Positions 56,245 through 64,000 of a stretch of DNA of 64,000 nt are shown piece after piece. The translations under genes were made by a program, and so were the position numbers. This DNA comes from Chloroflexota bacterium (GTDB lineage: Bacteria; Chloroflexota; Dehalococcoidia; Bin125). Below the pieces are notes generated by a model, which was not told the origin of the DNA, made no database searches, and worked only from the letters and a program-made list of their open reading frames with translations. Numbering within the stretch: position 1 is the first letter of the stretch; each line of letters starts with the position of its first letter. The stretch lies in the NCBI GenBank assembly GCA_009838735.1, contig VXQZ01000008.1, forward strand, positions 1 through 64,000, written 5' to 3'.

Positions 56245-57006
56245 ATGCCCGGACGACTCGAAGGCAAAGTCGCGATCGTCACCGGCGGTGGCGCGGGAAT
56301 GGGCGCGGCCGAATGCCGGCTGTTCGCTCGTGAAGGCGCCTCCGTCGTGATCGCCGACCTCTATGAGCAGGGCGGCCTCGAGGTTGAGGAGCAGATTCGT
56401 TCGGCGGGTGGCGTCGCCAACTTCGCGATGATGGATGTCACGGCCGAGGAGGAATGGAACGCGCTGCTCAGTTCGACTCTCGAAAGGTACGGGGGTCGGC
56501 TCGACGTGTTGGTCAACAACGCCGGACTCTCGTCAACTTCCGTGGACGACCCGAACTCGACCGAGGGCTGGCACCGGATCATGGAGGTCAACGCGACCGG
56601 CGTCTACCTCGGCACCAAGCTCGGATCGACGGCGATGCTGGCTGCCGGCAACGGCGGATCGATCGTCAACATTTCCTCGATTTACGGCTTCGTGGGCTCC
56701 GACGGCGGGCATCCGGCCTATCACGCCTCGAAGGCTGCGGTGCGTAATTTCTCGAAAGCGATGGCGGTGCGGCTCGGTCCGGACGGCATCCGCGTCAACA
56801 CGGTCCATCCCGGGTTCATGCCGCCGATGCGATCGAGCACCGGAATCTCCGAGGAGATGCGGGCCAGACTGGTGCGATCGATTCCTCTGCGGCGCACGGG
56901 CGAGGTCGACGAGGTGGCCAACGGCGTGCTCTTCCTCGCCTCCGACGAGTCGTCTTATGTCACCGGTGCTGAACTCAAGATCGATGGCGGATTCCTCGCT
57001 CGCTGA
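56245..57006 (+). CDS. SDR family oxidoreductase
   Basis: KVAIVTGGGAGMGAAECRLFAREGASVVIADL, NNAGLSS, YHASKAAVRNFSKAMAVRL. Confidence 0.94.
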   Translation: MPGRLEGKVAIVTGGGAGMGAAECRLFAREGASVVIADLYEQGGLEVEEQIRSAGGVANFAMMDVTAEEEWNALLSSTLERYGGRLDVLVNNAGLSSTSVDDPNSTEGWHRIMEVNATGVYLGTKLGSTAMLAAGNGGSIVNISSIYGFVGSDGGHPAYHASKAAVRNFSKAMAVRLGPDGIRVNTVHPGFMPPMRSSTGISEEMRARLVRSIPLRRTGEVDEVANGVLFLASDESSYVTGAELKIDGGFLAR

Positions 57007-57196
57007 TCTGTCCGCCGCTACCTCCCATTGGTTGACAGTCCTGTTATCACTTGAGACAGTGAGGCCAGTGCAATCGTTAGCTGACCGCAAAATCGGCTGG
57101 CGAACATGAGGACTGAACAGCGATTCGGGGCGACCGCGATAAGCTAACGTCAAGTAACTCCCACCACGGCGGGCGTGGGGCAAGGAGGAGCCGGGA

Positions 57197-57952
57197 ATGA
57201 GACCCATCCTGTTTGAAGGCGCGGCGCGGCGATGGAGCCTCGGCGTGGCCTTGCTTGCCGCGTTGACAATCCTGTTGATCAATTTCGCGCCATCGATCAC
57301 GGCTCAGGACAATCCGCGTCCCCCTCACTGGTTCTGGGGGAACGACCTCGACTCCTACGTTGGCGATCAGGTCATCGCGATCAATCAGGACGGCGTACAG
57401 GTTGGATCCACGACTGTGGAGAGCCGAGGCGAATGGACGGTCACCGTCAGTCCGGAGGACGCCAGGACCGTCACGCTCCGGTTGATCTCCAACTCCGGCA
57501 CACGCGCAACTGACCCGTTGGACGTGATGGACGGCGGCTTCGACGCCGATGGTCTGTCGATTTCCGATTTCAGGCACCGGATTTCTGAAGAATTGGGCGG
57601 CTCGGACGCAACAATTGCAGTCCGCATCATCGCTCGCCGAGCTGACGACGGCAGAATCGAGTTCGGCATGCGCGATCCCAGCGGCGCCGAGATCTTCCCG
57701 CGGGCCCGTTTCTTCCCCCAGGGTGGTCCAGGCCACACCCGCTGGCTACGCAGTTCGTTGATCGATTTCGGGGACGGATTCGTGGGTCGGATTATCGCCC
57801 GCTACGTGGATGCAGACGGCCGCACCGAGTTCGGATTCAGAGTCGAAGGCTACGACGATCTCTTCCCGCGGGCCCGATTCTTCCCGGCGAGCGGTCCGGA
57901 TCACAACCGTTGGCTGCGTAGCTCCGAGATCGAAATCGGCATGCCCCGCTAG
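57197..57952 (+). CDS. Exported protein with N-terminal Ig-like/transthyretin-like segment and two ~50-aa repeats
   Basis: Signal-like N-terminus; repeats aa ~141-190 and ~196-247 (RIIAR..DGR.EFG.R...PRARFFP...RWLRSS.I); homologous to the N-terminal repeats of the 41992..42969 product. Confidence 0.8.
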   Translation: MRPILFEGAARRWSLGVALLAALTILLINFAPSITAQDNPRPPHWFWGNDLDSYVGDQVIAINQDGVQVGSTTVESRGEWTVTVSPEDARTVTLRLISNSGTRATDPLDVMDGGFDADGLSISDFRHRISEELGGSDATIAVRIIARRADDGRIEFGMRDPSGAEIFPRARFFPQGGPGHTRWLRSSLIDFGDGFVGRIIARYVDADGRTEFGFRVEGYDDLFPRARFFPASGPDHNRWLRSSEIEIGMPR

Positions 57953-57979
57953 GCAATCGCGGGGTTTGCCCAACTGACC

Positions 57980-58013
57980 AGCCCACTCCTTACGGAGTGG
58001 GCTGTTTTGTTCT
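57980..58013 (+). terminator. Rho-independent terminator
   Basis: AGCCCACTCC-TTAC-GGAGTGGGCT followed by GTTTTGTTCTT. Confidence 0.88.
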
Positions 58014-58021
58014 TGACCCCG

Positions 58022-59371
58022 TTAGAACCGTTTCTGCGATGCCGGACGGGCGGCTGGATTCGTTGATGGTGTGATCAACCGCGCCACGCGCCGGACGAGC
58101 GCTGCCAACGGCAGACGACGCTTGGCCGGTAGGCGCAGCATCAGGCAGAGAATCGCCGATCCTGCCCAGAGCGCCGAGCAGGTGTAGAAGGCGACATCGT
58201 ACGAACCGATCACGTCGTAGGACAGCGCCACCAGGGTCGGCGTGAGCGCATTGATCCCCATCGCCACCGGGAATCCGACTGCCCGAACGGCTCCCAGGTG
58301 ACGTCGGCCGAAATATTCGGCCCAGAACATGTCCTGGATCGGGATATTGCCACCGATTCCGGCGCCCATGACGGCCAGAGCTGCGGCAATCAGCCAGAAG
58401 TTGCCCGAAGGACCCGCGTTGATCACCAACACGAAGCCCATCGCTCCGAGCGCAAACGAGACGAACCCCACCACGCGTGTGTCCCAACGGTCGAGCGCCC
58501 AGCCCCATGGCGGTTTCGTCAACATCGAGAACAGCGAGAATGCACCTACCGCCAGTGGAGCCTGGGCCGCAGTCAGGCCGTGTTCACGGAGGAAGAAGAC
58601 TCCGTTCAACAGAATCGCAAAGATGCCGACCACCGAGATGCCAAAGATCAGCACAATCAGGTAGAAGCTGCTCGACCTCAACGCCTCAGATCGAGTGAGC
58701 GAGGTTCGCTCATCGTGCTCGGCTGCCTGAATCTGGGCCGACGTCAGTTGTGTCGGACCACCGTCCGGTAACATCCCGTGATCTTCGGGGCGCCGTCGCA
58801 TCATCAACGCCGACGGAATGAAGATCACCGCGTAGCATCCCGCCAGCACGATCCATGCCGTACGCCAGTCCAGCGGTGCGATCAGCGCCACGGCGGTAAA
58901 CGACGGCCAGAACAGTCCAGCCATCGACACACCCATCGACGTCCAACCGAGCGCCTGACCGCGCTTGGCCACGAACCACTTGGAGACGGCGATCGATACC
59001 ACCAGGAATCCAGAAACCGACGACGCGGTCACCAGCAGCACACCGCGAACCAGCACGTACTCCCAGTACTCGCCCACCTGGCTCATCAGGAAGAGCGCAG
59101 GGATGCAGACGGCCGCTGCGCCCAGCATGATCGGTCGCGCGCCGAACCGATCGACACGAGGCCCCAGCAGAAATCCGATGAACATCAACAGCAGTTGGCC
59201 GATCGAGTCGGCCGCGAAGAACTGCGTCCGTGTCCAACCGAACTCTTCGACCATCTCCGGTGCAAAGACCGCGGCCACGGAGGTCTGGACGCCCACGGCC
59301 ACGAACTGCGCCATGAACGCCGCTGCGACGATGATCCAGCCGTAGAACACCGGCCGACCGAAGAGCGTCAT
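58022..59371 (-). CDS. MFS transporter
   Basis: MTLFGRPVFYGWIIVAAAFMAQFVAVGVQTSVAAVFAPEMVEEFGWTRTQFFAADSIGQ...; multiple TM segments. Confidence 0.92.
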   Translation of the reverse strand: MTLFGRPVFYGWIIVAAAFMAQFVAVGVQTSVAAVFAPEMVEEFGWTRTQFFAADSIGQLLLMFIGFLLGPRVDRFGARPIMLGAAAVCIPALFLMSQVGEYWEYVLVRGVLLVTASSVSGFLVVSIAVSKWFVAKRGQALGWTSMGVSMAGLFWPSFTAVALIAPLDWRTAWIVLAGCYAVIFIPSALMMRRRPEDHGMLPDGGPTQLTSAQIQAAEHDERTSLTRSEALRSSSFYLIVLIFGISVVGIFAILLNGVFFLREHGLTAAQAPLAVGAFSLFSMLTKPPWGWALDRWDTRVVGFVSFALGAMGFVLVINAGPSGNFWLIAAALAVMGAGIGGNIPIQDMFWAEYFGRRHLGAVRAVGFPVAMGINALTPTLVALSYDVIGSYDVAFYTCSALWAGSAILCLMLRLPAKRRLPLAALVRRVARLITPSTNPAARPASQKRF

Positions 59372-59796
59372 AGAGGTTGGGGCGGCCCGGGCATGCGTTG
59401 GATTTGTTCGGACGAACTGAACCGCACCTTGTACGTCTGACCGGACAGCGTTGTCAAACGAACATTTGGATCGCCTGAGAGCCTCGTCTCGATTTCTCGC
59501 CAACGCCAAAGAAGAGCACGGGCTTGTTCAAGACCATCATCTGGTTGGCTAGAGCTGAATCGAAGGCGTATGACTCGTACGGCCTCAAGCATCGCCAGTC
59601 GCGAAGCCCACCACTCGCTGAATTGGCGGTGCAAGTCGATCGTGATGAAGATGTCGTATTCCCGCGCCGCCTGGAGGACGACCTCATCGGATTGGCCAGC
59701 CAGACCGACATTTGTCGCGTGCTGCGAAGGATGTCCCAAGGAAGTGAGTATCTCCCCAAGGCTCGGTGCGGTGTCCTCATCCAATAGACAACGCAC
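59368..59796 (-). CDS. DUF5615 family PIN-like protein (putative toxin)
   Basis: MRCLLDEDTAPSLGEILTSLGHPSQHATNVGLAGQSDEVVLQAAREYDIFITIDLHRQF. Confidence 0.78.
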   Translation of the reverse strand: MRCLLDEDTAPSLGEILTSLGHPSQHATNVGLAGQSDEVVLQAAREYDIFITIDLHRQFSEWWASRLAMLEAVRVIRLRFSSSQPDDGLEQARALLWRWREIETRLSGDPNVRLTTLSGQTYKVRFSSSEQIQRMPGPPQPL

Positions 59797-60493
59797 GACG
59801 AGACTTCTTCATTGAAATCGCTTGCTCGAATCGAACAGCACTTTCGACCTGCTCCTCGGAGAGATTGAATCGCTCCGCAATCATAGGAATCTCTTGATAA
59901 CCCTTCCTGTGAATCGCGGCGATCATCGCGGTTTCCAGTCGAGTCCCACTCACTACAGGGTTGCCTCCTACCACAGCAGGATCCATGGTTAGCTCGCTGC
60001 CAAAGGCACTCAAAGTGCCTAGGGGGCCTTCGATCTGGATGGCTCGAACCGCCCGAAGGGCCAAGTCGAAGTCCCTTTCAGCCACACTCACCCGTCTGGA
60101 TTCTGCGCTCGCGATGAGATCGCTGTGAGCCAGCTGCTTGTCCAGGATGGTGTACCCGATTCCGTCCTGTACAGGCACGATGACGTGCTTCTGATAAGCC
60201 AACAGAGGAAGTCGGTACCAGTCAGGAACTTCCTGCTCTAGCCGGAGCAGATTCGGCCGAAGGCGGTTCCTCGGCAAGCGCTGTTCAAGCAGTTTGACGG
60301 CGGCTCGAACCTTGGAGTATTCGACCCAGGAGTACAGCCGACGCAGTCCTCTGCCGCCGGGCAAGACAGTCGCCACAATCAAGCCCGATCGATGCCAGCG
60401 GCTGAGTTGCTGCGGTGTTGCCCCAGCCAATCGGGCAACGAGTCCGCTGCGAAGCGCACCGCGAGTAAAGATGCTCTCAGACATGAAGCGCAT
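59777..60493 (-). CDS. HTH (MerR-like) + DUF433 fusion protein (putative antitoxin)
   Basis: N-term LVARLAGATPQQLSRWHRSGLI.VLPGGRGLRRLYSWVEYSKVRAAV; C-term ELTMDPAVVGGNPVVSGTRLETAMIAAIHRKGYQEIPMIAERFNLSEEQVESAVRFE. Confidence 0.8.
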   Translation of the reverse strand: MRFMSESIFTRGALRSGLVARLAGATPQQLSRWHRSGLIVATVLPGGRGLRRLYSWVEYSKVRAAVKLLEQRLPRNRLRPNLLRLEQEVPDWYRLPLLAYQKHVIVPVQDGIGYTILDKQLAHSDLIASAESRRVSVAERDFDLALRAVRAIQIEGPLGTLSAFGSELTMDPAVVGGNPVVSGTRLETAMIAAIHRKGYQEIPMIAERFNLSEEQVESAVRFEQAISMKKSRRALSIG

Positions 60494-60536
60494 CCTTCCC
60501 CTACGTCTTCTTCACGATAGTTGCGCCATCCGAGCG

Positions 60537-61391
60537 CTATGCCGATGGCGTCTCGATGCCGAGGGCGTCGAACATGCGCTGCATGTTCTCGCCGAACTCG
60601 TCCTGGCGGGGACGGCCGAGGGTCAGGCCACCATCGACCACCAATGCGTGGCCGGTCACGAAGGTCGAATCATCGCTGGACAACCACAGTGCCGCGTGCG
60701 CGATGTCCGACGGCCGGCCCGAGCGCTGGATCGGCTGCGCCTGTCCCATCACCTCGGCCATCGCCTCCACCGTCTTGTCGGCATCTGCTGCTGACAGACC
60801 CAGCGACTTCCCGAAGATCGGCGTGGCGATTCCACCCGGACAGATGCAGTTCACGCGGATGCTGTGCTCGCCCAGCTCGTACGCGGCGACTTTGGTCAGA
60901 TGCACTACCGCGCCCTTGGCCACGCTGTAAATCGCCGGTCCGTTGCCGGCGCTCACGCCCGCAATGCTCGCGGTGCTCACGATCGACCCTCCGTCGCCCT
61001 GGGCAATCATCGCCCGCGCAGAGTGCTTGATCCCGAAGAAGACGCCCTTCAGCAGGCCGCCCATCGTGAGCTCGTACTCATCCTCCTCAACCTCGGTCAC
61101 CCCGCCGAGCGCTCCCGCGTATCCAGCATTGTTGAAGATCGCATCGATCCGACCGTAACGGTCGATCGCATGAGCAACCGCGCCCTGCACGTCTGCCTCG
61201 GCCGAGACATCGGCGTGGACGTACGTTGTGTCTCCGCCAATCGACTCAACCAGCGCGTGACCGCGTTCGTCCTGGATATCGGCGACAACAACCCGCCCGC
61301 CTTCTTCAGCAAACAGGCGCACCGAACCTTCGCCGATTCCGCTGGCTCCTCCGGTAATGACCGCTACCTTGCCGTCGATTCGTCCTGCCAT
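60537..61391 (-). CDS. SDR family oxidoreductase
   Basis: MAGRIDGKVAVITGGASGIGEGSVRLFAEEGGRVVVADIQ, NNAGYAGALGG, YSVAKGAVVHLTKVAAYEL. Confidence 0.94.
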   Translation of the reverse strand: MAGRIDGKVAVITGGASGIGEGSVRLFAEEGGRVVVADIQDERGHALVESIGGDTTYVHADVSAEADVQGAVAHAIDRYGRIDAIFNNAGYAGALGGVTEVEEDEYELTMGGLLKGVFFGIKHSARAMIAQGDGGSIVSTASIAGVSAGNGPAIYSVAKGAVVHLTKVAAYELGEHSIRVNCICPGGIATPIFGKSLGLSAADADKTVEAMAEVMGQAQPIQRSGRPSDIAHAALWLSSDDSTFVTGHALVVDGGLTLGRPRQDEFGENMQRMFDALGIETPSA

Positions 61392-61507
61392 GATCGCTGC
61401 TCCGCCCTGCTGCAAACGCTTCGCGTGAGCGTAGGATACGCACCGTCCTCATTCCGGCGAATCTCTAGACTGCCCACGCCACAGGACGAAGTAGCAGGAG
61501 CATGATG

Positions 61508-62251
61508 ATGGTCGACCGACTGAAGGACAAAGTTGCACTGATTACCGGCGGATCGCGAGGTCAGGGCGCCGCCGAAGCTGAACTCTTTGCGGCCGAGGGC
61601 GCAAAGGTGGTGATCGCGGATGTCCTCGACACCGACGGCGCCGACATCGCCGCCCGGATCGGCGATGCGGCGACCTACCACCACCTGGACGTCTCGAACG
61701 AGGACGCCTGGCACGCACTCGTCGCCGAGATCGTCGAGCAGCACGGCAAGCTCGATGCGCTGGTCAACAACGCCGGCATCTACCGCAATGCGCCGATCGT
61801 GGAAATGACACGGGAGACCTACCAGGAAGTCGTTGACATCAATCAGATCGGCGTCTGGCTGGGGATGAAGGCGGTCGGACCGCAGATGATGGTGCAACAG
61901 TCGGGCTCGGTGGTCAACATCTCCTCGACCGCCGGTTTCCGAGGCGGCCCAGGCTCGATCGCATACACGGCCAGTAAGTTCGCCGTCCGCGGCATGACCA
62001 AGGTGGCCGCGCGCGAATGGGGCCGCTACAACATCCGCGTCAACAGCATCCATCCCGGCCCAATCGACACGATGATGCTCCACCAGGTCCCCGGCTTCGA
62101 AGCCGACAGCGATCGATTCCTCAGAAACACCCCGCTCCGACGAGCCGCCGACCCGTCCGAGGTCGCCTACCTCGCCCTCTATCTGGCCAGCGATGAATCC
62201 AGCTTCAGCACCGGAGCCGAGTTCATCGTCGACGGCGGCGGCCTGGCCTAG
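61508..62251 (+). CDS. SDR family oxidoreductase
   Basis: VDRLKDKVALITGGSRGQGAAEAELFAAEGAKVVIADV, NNAGIYRNAP, YTASKFAVRGMTKVAAREW. Confidence 0.94.
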   Translation: MVDRLKDKVALITGGSRGQGAAEAELFAAEGAKVVIADVLDTDGADIAARIGDAATYHHLDVSNEDAWHALVAEIVEQHGKLDALVNNAGIYRNAPIVEMTRETYQEVVDINQIGVWLGMKAVGPQMMVQQSGSVVNISSTAGFRGGPGSIAYTASKFAVRGMTKVAAREWGRYNIRVNSIHPGPIDTMMLHQVPGFEADSDRFLRNTPLRRAADPSEVAYLALYLASDESSFSTGAEFIVDGGGLA

Positions 62252-62260
62252 CTTCTTCGC

Positions 62261-62983
62261 TCAGGACAACAACTGCCGAGCCAGGTCGGCGAAGTCGGTG
62301 GCGTTGACGGTGAATGATGGGTCGGGCGACATGTCGGGATCGTTGCCCTCCCCGCGCTCGGTCGCGACCGGCACATAGGCCGTCGGCATCCCGGCGCGAG
62401 CGGCCGCCTGCAGATCGCCCTTGTGCGCCGCGCACATCATCACCTCGGAGATATCCAGTCCGAGGTACCTCGCTGAAGCGTGGTATGCCTCGGGCTCGGG
62501 CTTGTAGTGACCGAGGAACTCGCAGCTGAGGATGCCGTCCCAACTGATCCCGTTGTGCTTGCTGCAATCGACCGCAATCGCCCAGGACATCACTGTCAGC
62601 ACGGTCACCTTGTAGCGCGAGCGCAGCGCCTCCAGGCACTCGGCCGAGCCCGGCCACGCGTTCATCCGATGCCAGACCTGGTTCAGTTCGTCGCGTTCGC
62701 TCGGGCTGAGGCTCAGCTGCGGATGCGCCTCCATCACCTCGTCCAGCACCCGACGATGCAGCTGGTCCGCATTGAGCCAGGGCAGGTCACCGCGACGCAC
62801 CAGCTGCAGCCGCTTGAACATCGTGAAGCGCCACATGTTCGTGAACGCCGCCACATCAAGCTCGGCGCCCTGCGCTTCGGCGATCGCGGAGACCTCACCC
62901 TTGATCGTGTGATGCCAGTCGAAGATCGTCCCGCCGATGTCCCAGGCAAGAGCCTTCACATTGCTCAGATCGGTCATGTCCAA
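62261..62983 (-). CDS. Haloacid dehalogenase type II (HAD superfamily hydrolase)
   Basis: LSNVKALAWDIGGTIFDWHHTIKGEV..., VTVLTVMSW, HYKPEPEAYHASARYLGLD. Confidence 0.88.
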   Translation of the reverse strand: MDMTDLSNVKALAWDIGGTIFDWHHTIKGEVSAIAEAQGAELDVAAFTNMWRFTMFKRLQLVRRGDLPWLNADQLHRRVLDEVMEAHPQLSLSPSERDELNQVWHRMNAWPGSAECLEALRSRYKVTVLTVMSWAIAVDCSKHNGISWDGILSCEFLGHYKPEPEAYHASARYLGLDISEVMMCAAHKGDLQAAARAGMPTAYVPVATERGEGNDPDMSPDPSFTVNATDFADLARQLLS

Positions 62984-63007
62984 CTCCAGTTCCGCATCAT
63001 CCTTCGC

Positions 63008-64000
63008 TCAGGAAATTGAGGCTAACCGCTCTCTTACGTTGGGCAGAATCTCACGCGCGACGCGAACCGTGTAACCATCCTCCGCATCGTCCGGAGCTGG
63101 CGGATTCGGAATCGGATGCAGCACCACGTGCTCAAACTCGATCCCATACGACGCCGCTTCGGTCAGCACACCTACGATTTGCCCCGTGACATCGTCCGCC
63201 GTGCCCCGCAGACAGAACGCATCGACGTGAGCCTCGCTCAGGAAATCGACAGCTCGCCCCGCCTTGAGCAGGTCCGGATCGTGATGAAAGTCCGGCCATA
63301 CGCCCGATTCATGCTTCGACACTTCCGGATCCGGACCGTCCCAGGTCAGACCCGACGGCCCAAACAGCATCGGCGAGTACTCGTGGTACCCCGCCGCAAT
63401 CGCCTTGCCCATGATCAGGGCTTCTTCCGGGTCGTCAACCAGCACGGTGTGGAAAATGATCCCGAGCGGGATCGAAAGCGGATCTCGTCCGGCAGTTTCC
63501 GCCCCCCGCCTGATCTTCGAAACGGTGTCGGCAATCGTCGCTCGATGGGTTCCGACCCGCATGAAGACCCCGTCTGCCACGCGCCCGCCCATCTCCAGCG
63601 TCCGAGGACCACCGGCCGTCAACCAGACCGGCACCGGTCGATGAAACGGCAGGTACGACGGACGCTCCGCCCCGACCTCAACCTCTTCTCCGGCCAACAG
63701 CGACCGCATCAGTACGATCGCGTCTTCCATCTCGGCAACCCTCGCCGGACGCAACCCGCTCAGCCGGACCGCCGTATCGCCGGCGCCAAACCCGAGCGCG
63801 ACCCTGCCCGGCGCCAGCTCGTCGATCGTCGCAATCGACGACGCCGTCACCGACGGATGCCGGGTGATCGGATTGACCAGCAACGTGCCCAATCGGATCG
63901 ATTCCGTCGCCTGCGCCGCGGCAGCGAGCAGGACGTACGTATCCCGCCGCCGAAGCTGCGAGTCGGGCAACCAGGCGCAGTCCCAGCCAAGAGACTCAAG
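63008..64000 (-). CDS. LLM class flavin-dependent oxidoreductase, 5' end truncated by window edge
   Basis: Reading continues in frame past the window end (LESLGWDCAWLPDSQLRRRDTYVLLAAAAQATESIRLGTLLVNPITRHPSVTASSIATIDELAPGRVALGFGAGD). Confidence 0.9.
   Translation of the reverse strand, partial: LESLGWDCAWLPDSQLRRRDTYVLLAAAAQATESIRLGTLLVNPITRHPSVTASSIATIDELAPGRVALGFGAGDTAVRLSGLRPARVAEMEDAIVLMRSLLAGEEVEVGAERPSYLPFHRPVPVWLTAGGPRTLEMGGRVADGVFMRVGTHRATIADTVSKIRRGAETAGRDPLSIPLGIIFHTVLVDDPEEALIMGKAIAAGYHEYSPMLFGPSGLTWDGPDPEVSKHESGVWPDFHHDPDLLKAGRAVDFLSEAHVDAFCLRGTADDVTGQIVGVLTEAASYGIEFEHVVLHPIPNPPAPDDAEDGYTVRVAREILPNVRERLASIS

Overview
This is a high-GC, gene-dense bacterial window. The style (many CaiB/BaiF CoA-transferases, LLM flavin oxidoreductases, SDRs, amidohydrolases, OFA-type MFS transporters) resembles SAR202/Dehalococcoidia-like Chloroflexota, but that placement is inference only. 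No rRNA, tRNA, CRISPR array, prophage or transposase was recognised. Core blocks: an aapJQMP-type amino-acid ABC operon (interrupted by an antisense hicAB module), amtB-glnK, a fabD-fabF-fabF-acpP cluster, a proS-nusA-infB-rbfA-truB block, ispG and uppP. The rest is catabolic or accessory metabolism with four small toxin-antitoxin-like modules: hicAB, two DUF433/DUF5615 pairs and one DUF2442/DUF4160 pair. Main leads: (1) 10-bp-period tandem arrays in the three longest non-coding gaps, two of which share the exact 18-mer ATCTGGACAAATCTGGAC; (2) a two-copy ~50-aa repeat domain shared by two exported proteins, one fused to a thioredoxin fold; (3) three paired CoA-transferase loci (one split, two fused) in which only the second half keeps the expected catalytic Asp; (4) a REP-like palindrome read in frame as the linker of one fused CoA-transferase; (5) a hicA gene with no ATG/GTG/TTG start. 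All alignments were done by eye. No database search was run.
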